DNA from: Manganibacter manganicus
Lineage (GTDB): Bacteria > Pseudomonadota > Alphaproteobacteria > Rhizobiales > Rhizobiaceae
Reading direction: 5' to 3'
Assembly: GCF_002075885.1 (NCBI RefSeq)
Contig: NZ_MDET01000017.1
Span: 1 to 64,000, forward strand
Length of the DNA stretch: 64,000 bases
Shown here piece by piece: positions 57,242 to 64,000 of the stretch. The position numbers and the translations under genes were made by a program. Positions within the stretch are counted from its first letter, which is position 1. Every line of letters starts with the position of its first letter. The notes beneath the pieces are model-generated. The model saw only the letters and a list, made by a program, of their open reading frames with translations, did not search any database and was not told the DNA's origin.

Positions 57242-58779
57242 GGCTGCACCTCGGCGAGCAGATTGTTCGGCAGGGCGTCGAGCAGCGCGCCGGAACGGAC
57301 GAGCGCCGCGACTTCGGCGAGGTCGGGCGCCATGTAGCGGTCCTGTCCGAGCGGCGCGACCGATTTGCGCAGTCGCGCGACCACCGCCTGAAGCGGGGCG
57401 GACGTCTTCAGCGGCGCGCGGAATTCGATGCCGGCCGCGGCGCACAGCACTTCGATGCCGATGATCTGCGTCAGGTTGGCGTTCATGCGCTTGAGACGGC
57501 GCGCGCCATGGGCGGCCATCGAGACATGGTCTTCCTGGTTGGCCGATGTCGGAGTGGAATCGGTCGAGCAGGGCGTGGCGAGGTGCTTGTTTTCGCTCAT
57601 CAATGCCGCCGAGGTGACTTCGGCGATCATCAGGCCGCTGTTGAGGCCGGGGTCGGGCGTCAGGAAAGGCGGCAGATCGTGGCTGAGCGTCGGGTCGACC
57701 ATCAGCGCGATGCGGCGCTGCGAAATCGCGCCGATCTCGGCGATCGCCAGCGCGATCTGGTCGGCGGCGAAGGCAACCGGCTCGGCGTGGAAATTGCCGC
57801 CCGAGACGATCTGGCCGCTCTCGACCAGCACCAGCGGGTTGTCGGTCGCGGCATTGGCCTCGATCTCCAGCGTGCGGCCGGCCTGCGCCAGAAGGTCGAT
57901 GCAGGCGCCCGTGACCTGCGGCTGGCAGCGGATGCAATAGGGGTCCTGCACGCGGGTGTCGCCGACGCGGTGGCTTTCGCGGATTTCCGAACCGTCCATC
58001 AGGTCGCGGATGGCGCGCGCGGCAAGGATCTGTCCGCGATGGCCGCGCAACTGGTGGATTTCATCGAGGAACGGCGCGGTCGAACCCATGATGGCGTCGG
58101 TCGACAATGACGACGACACCAGCGCGTTGCGTGCCGCCCGGAACGCCTCGAACAGGCCGGTCAGCGCGAAGGCGGTGGAGACCTGCGTGCCGTTGATCAG
58201 CGCCAGTCCTTCCTTGGCGGCGAGCGCGACCGGCTTGAGGCCGGCGGCGGCCAGCGCCTCGGCGCTCGGCATCTCGCGACCCTGATATGTGGCGCGGCCT
58301 TCGCCCAGCATGGCTGCCGCCATATGCGCCAGCGGGGCGAGATCGCCGGAAGCGCCGACCGAGCCCTGCGAGGGGATGACCGGCAGCACGCCCCTGGCCA
58401 GCATGTCTTCGATCAGGGCGACCACTTCGGGGCGGGTGCCGGAAGCGCCGCGCCCCAGCGACAGCAGTTTCAGCGCCATGATGAGGCGCACGGTTTCTTC
58501 CTCGACATTCTCGCCGACGCCGCAGCAATGCGACAGGATCAGGTTGCGCTGGAGGGTGGAGGTGTCCTCGGCCTTGATCTTGATGGAGGCGAGTTTGCCG
58601 AAGCCGGTATTGACGCCATAGACCGGCACATCGCCCTTGGCGGCGGCATCGATGCGGGCGGCGGAATCGGCAATGCCGGCGCGCGCGCTGTCGGCCAGCC
58701 GCACGGCAAGCCCCTCGCGCCAGACGCGCTCGAGGTCCGCCAGCGTGACATGACCGGGCGTCAGGGTGAGTTCAGACAT
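57238..58779 (-). CDS. hutH: Histidine ammonia-lyase
   Basis: First step: L-histidine to urocanate and ammonia. The 513 residues carry the Ala143-Ser144-Gly145 triad in [13 protein letters not shown] that cyclises into the MIO group, and [12 protein letters not shown] with Tyr54. Normal length. The ATG at 58779 overlaps the hutI stop by 8 bp. No defects. Confidence 0.97.
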   Translation of the reverse strand: MSELTLTPGHVTLADLERVWREGLAVRLADSARAGIADSAARIDAAAKGDVPVYGVNTGFGKLASIKIKAEDTSTLQRNLILSHCCGVGENVEEETVRLIMALKLLSLGRGASGTRPEVVALIEDMLARGVLPVIPSQGSVGASGDLAPLAHMAAAMLGEGRATYQGREMPSAEALAAAGLKPVALAAKEGLALINGTQVSTAFALTGLFEAFRAARNALVSSSLSTDAIMGSTAPFLDEIHQLRGHRGQILAARAIRDLMDGSEIRESHRVGDTRVQDPYCIRCQPQVTGACIDLLAQAGRTLEIEANAATDNPLVLVESGQIVSGGNFHAEPVAFAADQIALAIAEIGAISQRRIALMVDPTLSHDLPPFLTPDPGLNSGLMIAEVTSAALMSENKHLATPCSTDSTPTSANQEDHVSMAAHGARRLKRMNANLTQIIGIEVLCAAAGIEFRAPLKTSAPLQAVVARLRKSVAPLGQDRYMAPDLAEVAALVRSGALLDALPNNLLAEVQP

Positions 58780-59974
58780 ATTGGCCTCCGAAGATGCGGG
58801 CATGCAGCGGATTGAAGCCGATGCGATAGGAAAGCTCGGCCGGGTGCTTTATGTCCCAGACCGCCAGATCGGCGCGGGCGCCGGGCGCGATCACGCCACG
58901 GTCGGCAAGGCCCAGCGCGCGGGCGGCATTGCGCGTCACGCCGCGCAGGCACTCGGCCGGCGTCAGGCGAAACAAGGTCGCGCCCATATTCATGGTCAGC
59001 AGCAGCGAGGTGAGCGGCGATGTGCCGGGGTTGGAATCGGTCGCCAGCGCAATCGGCACGCCGGCATCGCGCAGCGCCTGCACCGGCGGATGCTGCGTCT
59101 CGCGCAGCGTATAGAAGGCGCCGGGCAGAAGCACGGCGACGGTACCCGCCTTTGCCATGGCGGCGATGCCGTCGGCACCGAGATATTCCAGATGATCGGC
59201 TGAGCGCGCGCCATGTTCGGCGGCCATCGCCGCGCCGTGCAGATCCGAAAGCTGCTCGGCATGCAGCTTGACCGGCAGGCCGAGTTTTCCTGCATGATCG
59301 AAGATGCGCGCCATTTCCGTAACCGAAAAGGCGATGCCCTCGCAGAACCCGTCCACCGCGTCGATCAGCCCCTCGGCATGGCCCTGATCCATGCCGGCCA
59401 GCACGACCCGGTCGATATAGCCGGCGCGGTCGTCCTTGAATTCCGGCGGCAGCGCATGGGCGGCCAGCCAACTGGTGACGACATGCACCGGGCGAAGCTG
59501 GCCGATGCGCCGCGCGACGCGCAGCATCTTCAATTCGGAAGCGATATCGAGCCCGTAGCCGGACTTGATCTCCAGCGTCGTGACGCCTTCGCCGAGCAAA
59601 GTGTCGACGCGCGGCAACGCCAGCGCCAGAAGCTCGTCCTCGCTGGCCTCGCGGGTGTTGCGGACACTGGAAAGAATGCCGCCGCCGGCGCGGGCGATCT
59701 CCTCGTAGCCGGCGCCTTCCAGCCGCATCTCGAATTCGCGGGCGCGGTCGCCGCCATAGACGATATGGGTGTGGCAGTCGATCAGGCCGGGCGTGACCAG
59801 CCGGCCCTCCAGGTCGCGGGCAGGGGCTTTGCCATAGGCCGCGGGCAGGTCCGCATCGGCGCCGACCCAGGCGATCGCCTCGCCGTCGAGGACAATCGTG
59901 GCGCGCTCGACGAGCCGGTAGCCCGCCGTTTCGTCGTCTATCACCGCGATGGCGGCATTGCTGAGAACCTGCAT
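58772..59974 (-). CDS. hutI: Imidazolonepropionase
   Basis: Third step: opens 4-imidazolone-5-propionate to N-formimino-glutamate. A 400-residue metal-dependent amidohydrolase: [20 protein letters not shown] with the HxH metal pair, [14 protein letters not shown] and [10 protein letters not shown]. First gene of the minus-strand operon; ATG 59974. The divergent region with three operator-like repeats separates it from hutF. Confidence 0.96.
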   Translation of the reverse strand: MQVLSNAAIAVIDDETAGYRLVERATIVLDGEAIAWVGADADLPAAYGKAPARDLEGRLVTPGLIDCHTHIVYGGDRAREFEMRLEGAGYEEIARAGGGILSSVRNTREASEDELLALALPRVDTLLGEGVTTLEIKSGYGLDIASELKMLRVARRIGQLRPVHVVTSWLAAHALPPEFKDDRAGYIDRVVLAGMDQGHAEGLIDAVDGFCEGIAFSVTEMARIFDHAGKLGLPVKLHAEQLSDLHGAAMAAEHGARSADHLEYLGADGIAAMAKAGTVAVLLPGAFYTLRETQHPPVQALRDAGVPIALATDSNPGTSPLTSLLLTMNMGATLFRLTPAECLRGVTRNAARALGLADRGVIAPGARADLAVWDIKHPAELSYRIGFNPLHARIFGGQYV

Positions 59975-60006
59975 GTGGCACGCGCTCCCGATAGGCTGTG
60001 ATTTCG

Positions 60007-60066
60007 ATGTCTAAACATAATTGCAACTCTATGTCTAAACTTATTTTGGTGCTATGTATAAACTTA
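60007..60066. promoter_or_regulatory. Three direct repeats, probable HutC operators
   Basis: ATGTCTAAACATA (60007-60019), ATGTCTAAACTTA (60031-60043) and ATGTATAAACTTA (60054-60066) are spaced 23-24 bp apart in the AT-rich 138-bp gap between hutI and hutF. The ATGTATA-like core is reminiscent of known HutC and GntR-type sites. HutC is encoded at 61474 and is released by urocanate in other bacteria. Binding is inferred. Confidence 0.55.
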
Positions 60067-60112
60067 TGTGAGTAAACACGCCCGGCGCCGGGCCGGCGGG
60101 ATGGAGACCGGA

Positions 60113-61477
60113 ATGACGACATTATGGGCGCAGCACGCGCTTTTGCCGCAAGGCTGGGCGGAAAATGTCAGCGTCGAGCTGGGCGCGGACGGCCGCATCG
60201 CCAGGGTGGAGGCCGGCACGGCACCCGAAGGCCAGCGCGTCGCCCTGTTGCTTCCGGCCATGGCCAATCTGCATTCGCACGCCTTCCAGCGCGCCATGGC
60301 GGGCCTGTCGGAAGCGCGCGGGCCCGAGCCGCGCGATACGTTCTGGACGTGGCGGCAGATCATGTACCGTTTCCTCGACCATTTGACGCCCGATGACGTC
60401 GAGGCCATCGCCGCTCTGGTGCAGATGGAAATGCTGGAGGCCGGCTACGCCACCAATGTCGAATTCCACTATCTGCACCACCGGCCGGATGGCGCATTCT
60501 ACGACAATATTGCGGAAATGTCCGAACGCATCGCGGCCGCTGCCGCCCGCACCGGCATCGGCCTGACGCTCCTGCCGGTTCATTACCAGTTCGGCGGCGT
60601 CGACCGGCGCCCGCTCGGGCCGGGCCAGCGGCGATTCGGCACTACGCCGGACCAGTTCGCGACCCTGCTCGATGCCGCCGAGGCGGCATTGCGCCACCTG
60701 CCCGCCGATGCCGGGATCGGCGTTGCGCCGCATTCCCTGCGCGCGGTGAGCGCCGAGGGGTTGTCCTTGTGCGAGGCCCTGCGCCCGGACCGGCCGCTGC
60801 ACATGCATCTTGCCGAACAGATCCCCGAAATCGAGGAGATCGAGGCGGCGCGGGGCCGCCGGCCCGTCGAATGGCTGCTGGACAATTACAGGCCGGATCG
60901 CCGCTGGACGCTGATCCATCTCACCCATATGAGCGAGGATGAAACGCGCCGGCTGGCCGCGACCGGCGCGGTGGCGGGGCTGTGCCCGATCACCGAATCG
61001 AGCCTTGGCGACGGCATCTTCAACGGCACGATCTGGAAAGAGGCGGGCGGGCGGCTGGGCTTCGGTTCCGACAGCAATATCCGCATCTCGCTGATCGAGG
61101 AACTGCGCACGCTGGAATACAGCCAGCGCCTGCGCGACACCGGCCGCGCCATTTTCGCCGAGCCGGGGCGCTCCACCGGCAGGGTGATCTACGAAGCGGG
61201 CCTCGACGGCGGCGCGACGGCGGCGGGACGCGACACCGGCGCCATCGCCACCGGCCTTTGGGCCGATCTATGCGCGGTTTCGCTTGACAATCCGGTGCTC
61301 TACGGGCGCAAGGGTGACGAATGGCTGGACAGCCTGGTCTTTGCCGGCGGCGAGGGATTGGTGCGCGATGTGTGGGCTGCGGGCCGTCACGTCGTGCGCG
61401 ATGGCCGCCACAAGGACCATGACCGGATCACGGCCGCCTATCTGGCCTGTATCGGGCAACTGCGGGAGCGGATGTGA
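60113..61477 (+). CDS. hutF: Formimidoylglutamate deiminase
   Basis: Fourth step: N-formimino-glutamate to N-formylglutamate and ammonia. A 454-residue amidohydrolase with PAMANLHSHAFQRAMAG, HMHLAEQIPEIEEIEA, LIHLTHMSEDE and GFGSDSNIR. ATG 60113 follows GGAGACCGGA; an earlier ATG at 60068 is less supported. With HutG it replaces the formamide-releasing HutG route. Its TGA overlaps the GTG of hutC. Confidence 0.93.
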   Translation: MTTLWAQHALLPQGWAENVSVELGADGRIARVEAGTAPEGQRVALLLPAMANLHSHAFQRAMAGLSEARGPEPRDTFWTWRQIMYRFLDHLTPDDVEAIAALVQMEMLEAGYATNVEFHYLHHRPDGAFYDNIAEMSERIAAAAARTGIGLTLLPVHYQFGGVDRRPLGPGQRRFGTTPDQFATLLDAAEAALRHLPADAGIGVAPHSLRAVSAEGLSLCEALRPDRPLHMHLAEQIPEIEEIEAARGRRPVEWLLDNYRPDRRWTLIHLTHMSEDETRRLAATGAVAGLCPITESSLGDGIFNGTIWKEAGGRLGFGSDSNIRISLIEELRTLEYSQRLRDTGRAIFAEPGRSTGRVIYEAGLDGGATAAGRDTGAIATGLWADLCAVSLDNPVLYGRKGDEWLDSLVFAGGEGLVRDVWAAGRHVVRDGRHKDHDRITAAYLACIGQLRERM

Positions 61478-62202
61478 TCGACAAGCCAAACGGCCTGACT
61501 TCGCCCAAGGCGCAGAACATCGCCAACGAGGTGCGCCGCCGCATTGTGGAGCGTGTGTGGCGGCAGGGCGACCGTATCCCCGACGAAGCCGATCTGGCGA
61601 TCGAGTTCGACGCGGCGCGGGCGACCGTCAACAAGGCGTTGCAGCTTCTGGCCGATGAAGGATTGCTGGACCGGCGGCGCCGCGCCGGCACGCGGGTGGC
61701 GGTCGATCCTGTCCGCAAGGCGACTTTCACCATCTCCATCGTGCGCGAACAGGTGGAACAGGCGGGCAAGGCCTACAGCTATCGGGTGGTGGCGCAGCGA
61801 CCCAGCCCGGTTCCGGCCGACATTGCCGAGCGGTTGGGCTTGCAGAAAGGCGAGGTTCTGATTCACATGCGCGCCATTCATTATGGCGATGGCCAGCCCT
61901 TTCAACTGGAGGACCGCTGGATCAATCCGCGCGCCACGCCGGGGCTGGAAAATGCCGACTTTCGCCAGTTGAACGCCAATGAATGGCTGGTGCGCAATGC
62001 GCCTTACCTGCGCGCCGAACTGGCGTTTTCCGCCGAGAACGCCAACCGCCGCGATGCGCGCCTGTTGCAGACCCGTCCGGGACAGGCGCTTTTGATCCTG
62101 CACCGCACCACCTGGAACAATCTCGGGCCGATCACCACCGTTCGCGTGGCCTACCAGCCCGGCCATTTCGTCGGCACCGAAAACAGCCAGGCCCGCACCT
62201 GA
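61474..62202 (+). CDS. hutC: Histidine utilisation repressor HutC (GntR/UTRA)
   Basis: A 242-residue GntR-family repressor. The N-terminal wHTH includes EVRRRIVERVWRQGDRIPDE and DAARATVNKALQLLADEGLL; the UTRA effector domain includes VLIHMRAIHYGDGQPFQLED and ends with VRVAYQPGHFVGTE. Start GTG 61474 overlaps the hutF stop. It would repress the divergent hut promoters until urocanate is present. Repeats at 60007-60066 are the likely sites. Confidence 0.93.
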   Translation: MIDKPNGLTSPKAQNIANEVRRRIVERVWRQGDRIPDEADLAIEFDAARATVNKALQLLADEGLLDRRRRAGTRVAVDPVRKATFTISIVREQVEQAGKAYSYRVVAQRPSPVPADIAERLGLQKGEVLIHMRAIHYGDGQPFQLEDRWINPRATPGLENADFRQLNANEWLVRNAPYLRAELAFSAENANRRDARLLQTRPGQALLILHRTTWNNLGPITTVRVAYQPGHFVGTENSQART

Positions 62203-62306
62203 ATTGCAGCTTCAGGCCGACTGTCCCCGATTCCGGCCTTTCGGACCCCATAGGCCTCGTGTACGAAGATCCGGGACCTCTGGTATAACGAGCTTGAGGG
62301 AGTGGA

Positions 62307-63281
62307 ATGGCCGCATCCGTCACGATGTTCGAACAATTGCCGCGCAATCCGGGCACGGCGCTGAAGCTCGCTCTGGTCGAGGACCAGCGCGCCAATCTGA
62401 GCGCCATCGAGCGCCGTGCCGCGTCATTGCCGGCACGCCGTTCGCTCAAGAAGGAGTGGCAGGCGGCGTGGCTGCTGCGCGCGATAGGCCTGATCGACCT
62501 CACCACGCTGTCGGGTGACGACACGCCGGAGCGTGTGCGGCGGCTGTGCGCCAAGGCGCGCAACGCCTTGCGTGAGGATCTGTGCATCGCGCTCGGCTTG
62601 AGCGAACCCGTGCATACGGGCGCGGTCTGCGTCTATCCCACCATGGTGGCCACTGCCGTCAAGGCGCTGGCGAGCACCGGCATTCCGGTGGCCTCGGTGG
62701 CGACCGGCTTTCCCGCCGGCCTGATGCCGCTGAAACTTCGGCTTGAGGAAATCCGCTATTGCGTTGGCGAGGGGGCGGCCGAGATCGACATCGTCGTCAA
62801 CCGGGCGCTGATCTTTGCGCAGGACTGGCCGGCTCTTTATGACGAGGTTCGCCAGATGCGCGACGCCTGCGGAGATGCGCATATGAAGACTATCCTGGCC
62901 ACCGGCGACTTGAAGACGCTGCGCAATGTCGCGCGCGCTTCGATGGTGTGCATGATGGCGGGCGCCGATTTCATCAAGACGTCCACCGGCAAGGAGCCGG
63001 TCAACGCCACGCTGCCGGTCGGGCTGGTCATGACGCGCGCCATTCGCGCCTATGAGGAGGAAACCGGCTTCATGGTCGGCTTCAAGCCGGCTGGCGGCAT
63101 ATCCTCGGCCAAGGATGCGCTGGTGTGGATGGCGATGATGAAGGAGGAACTGGGACGGCGCTGGCTGGAGCCGGATCTTTTCCGCTTCGGCGCGTCTTCG
63201 CTGCTTGGCGACATTGAGCGCCAGATCGAACATTTCGTCACCGGCCGCTATTCGGCGGCGATGCGCCACGCCGTCGCCTGA
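62307..63281 (+). CDS. deoC: Deoxyribose-phosphate aldolase
   Basis: Cleaves 2-deoxyribose-5-phosphate to glyceraldehyde-3-phosphate and acetaldehyde. A 324-residue protein with the Schiff-base Lys224 in ADFIKTSTGKEP, Asp161 (EIDIVVNRA) and the proton-relay Lys260 in GFKPAGGISS. It has an N-terminal extension of about 60 residues relative to the bacterial minimum (about 220-250), as in eukaryotic-type DeoC. GAGGGAGTGGA before ATG. An aldehyde dehydrogenase follows after 10 bp. Confidence 0.93.
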   Translation: MAASVTMFEQLPRNPGTALKLALVEDQRANLSAIERRAASLPARRSLKKEWQAAWLLRAIGLIDLTTLSGDDTPERVRRLCAKARNALREDLCIALGLSEPVHTGAVCVYPTMVATAVKALASTGIPVASVATGFPAGLMPLKLRLEEIRYCVGEGAAEIDIVVNRALIFAQDWPALYDEVRQMRDACGDAHMKTILATGDLKTLRNVARASMVCMMAGADFIKTSTGKEPVNATLPVGLVMTRAIRAYEEETGFMVGFKPAGGISSAKDALVWMAMMKEELGRRWLEPDLFRFGASSLLGDIERQIEHFVTGRYSAAMRHAVA

Positions 63282-63291
63282 GGAGCCTGCA

Positions 63292-64000
63292 ATGCCGAGC
63301 GTCAAAGAGATCGTCCAGACCATGGAATACGGTGTCGCCCCCGAAGCCAATGCGGAAGTTTTGCGCTGGCTCGATGCCCGCGAAAGTTTCGGGCATTTCA
63401 TCGGCGGGGCCTTTGTGCCGGGCGCTGATGGCGAAAGTTTTGCCGTGGAGAACCCGGCGACCGGCGAAGTTCTGGCGCATTGCGCGCAAGGTACGGAAGC
63501 TGACGTCGATGCGGCGGTGCAGGCGGCGCGGCGCGCCTTTCCGGCTTGGTCCGGCCTGCCCGGCCATGCCCGCGCGCGCTATCTCTACGCCTTGGCGCGG
63601 CTGTTGCAGAAGCGCGAACGCTTCTTTTCCGTGCTGGAAACCATGGACAATGGCAAGCCGATCCGCGAAAGCCGCGACATCGACATTCCGCTGGTCGTGC
63701 GCCATTTCTACCATCATGCCGGCTGGGCCGAACTGGTGGAGAGCGAGTTTCCCGGCAAGGGGCCGGTCGGCGTGTGCGGGCAGATCGTGCCGTGGAATTT
63801 CCCGCTGCTGATGCTGGCATGGAAAGTGGCGCCGGCATTGGCGGCCGGCAATACGGTGGTGCTGAAACCGGCGGAGTTCACGCCGCTGACGGCCCTTGCC
63901 TTTGCCGGGCTTTGCCAGGAAGCCGGCCTGCCGGACGGTGTCGTCAATATCGTGACAGGAGATGGCGAGACCGGCGCGCTGATCGTACGCCATCCGGACG
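63292..64000 (+). CDS. Aldehyde dehydrogenase, 3' end cut by the window
   Basis: NAD(P)-dependent aldehyde dehydrogenase; the first 236 residues are visible. It has GGAFVPGADGESFAVENPAT, the substrate-channel segment IVPWNFPLLMLAWKVAP, and the cofactor region TVVLKPAEFTPLTALAFA. The catalytic Cys lies beyond the window. ATG 63292, after TGAGGAGCCTGCA, is 10 bp from deoC. It may oxidise the acetaldehyde released by DeoC; deoC-linked forms are known in this order. Confidence 0.9.
   Translation, partial: MPSVKEIVQTMEYGVAPEANAEVLRWLDARESFGHFIGGAFVPGADGESFAVENPATGEVLAHCAQGTEADVDAAVQAARRAFPAWSGLPGHARARYLYALARLLQKRERFFSVLETMDNGKPIRESRDIDIPLVVRHFYHHAGWAELVESEFPGKGPVGVCGQIVPWNFPLLMLAWKVAPALAAGNTVVLKPAEFTPLTALAFAGLCQEAGLPDGVVNIVTGDGETGALIVRHPD

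Overview
The window looks like part of a secondary replicon (plasmid or chromid) of a GC-rich alphaproteobacterium of the order Hyphomicrobiales (Rhizobiales). The evidence is a complete repABC replication/partition module with its antisense RNA and three parS sites, short palindromic repeats of the kind common in this order, a three-domain copper nitrite reductase of the type known from Hyphomicrobium, and the HutF/HutG version of histidine breakdown. I cannot name the genus from the sequence alone.

Layout. 1-2.2 kb is a graveyard of mobile DNA: an IS3-family element sits in the end of a Tn3-family transposase gene, followed by an IS5-type remnant and an orphan ORF. 2.3-5.0 kb is a denitrification pair, pseudoazurin and nirK, divergently transcribed, each with an NnrR-like palindrome upstream. 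5.0-5.9 kb holds a decayed amidohydrolase. 5.9-10.9 kb is repC-ctRNA-repB-repA with parS sites and two small plasmid genes. 11.0-17.6 kb has an FAD-linked dehydrogenase, a CUT1 sugar ABC transporter and a broken class II aldolase. 17.6-23.1 kb is an amino-acid ABC operon with RidA and an IclR regulator, facing a D-threonine-aldolase-like PLP enzyme. 23.3-26.3 kb is a ribose-type ABC transporter. 26.4-30.1 kb is a fused 5-oxoprolinase/hydantoinase.

30.2-38.7 kb is a type I secretion operon. It makes an ABC exporter with an unusual N-terminal extension, a membrane fusion protein, and two large non-RTX proteins that share a Q-x-N-x-L-x-D-x-D motif. One of these is extremely Asn/Gly rich. Immediately upstream, 39.6-48.8 kb is a seven-gene polysaccharide operon: TagA-type transferase, polyprenyl-phosphate sugar transferase, UDP-xylose synthase, glycosyltransferase, flippase, GDP-mannose pyrophosphorylase and GDP-fucose synthase. 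The arrangement suggests a surface matrix built from polysaccharide plus secreted repeat protein.

49.1-62.2 kb is a histidine/urocanate island. A polar amino-acid ABC transporter (with a 275-bp MITE-like palindrome inserted in it) is followed by hutU, an acyl-CoA dehydrogenase, a CaiB-type CoA transferase, hutG, hutH and hutI on the minus strand, and by hutF-hutC divergently. Three direct repeats lie in the divergent promoter. The two CoA enzymes are translationally coupled inside the hut operon. I propose, as inference only, that they feed a reduced urocanate such as imidazolepropionate into the pathway. The window ends with deoC and the start of an aldehyde dehydrogenase gene, a likely deoxyribose route.

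No rRNA, tRNA or CRISPR array was seen.
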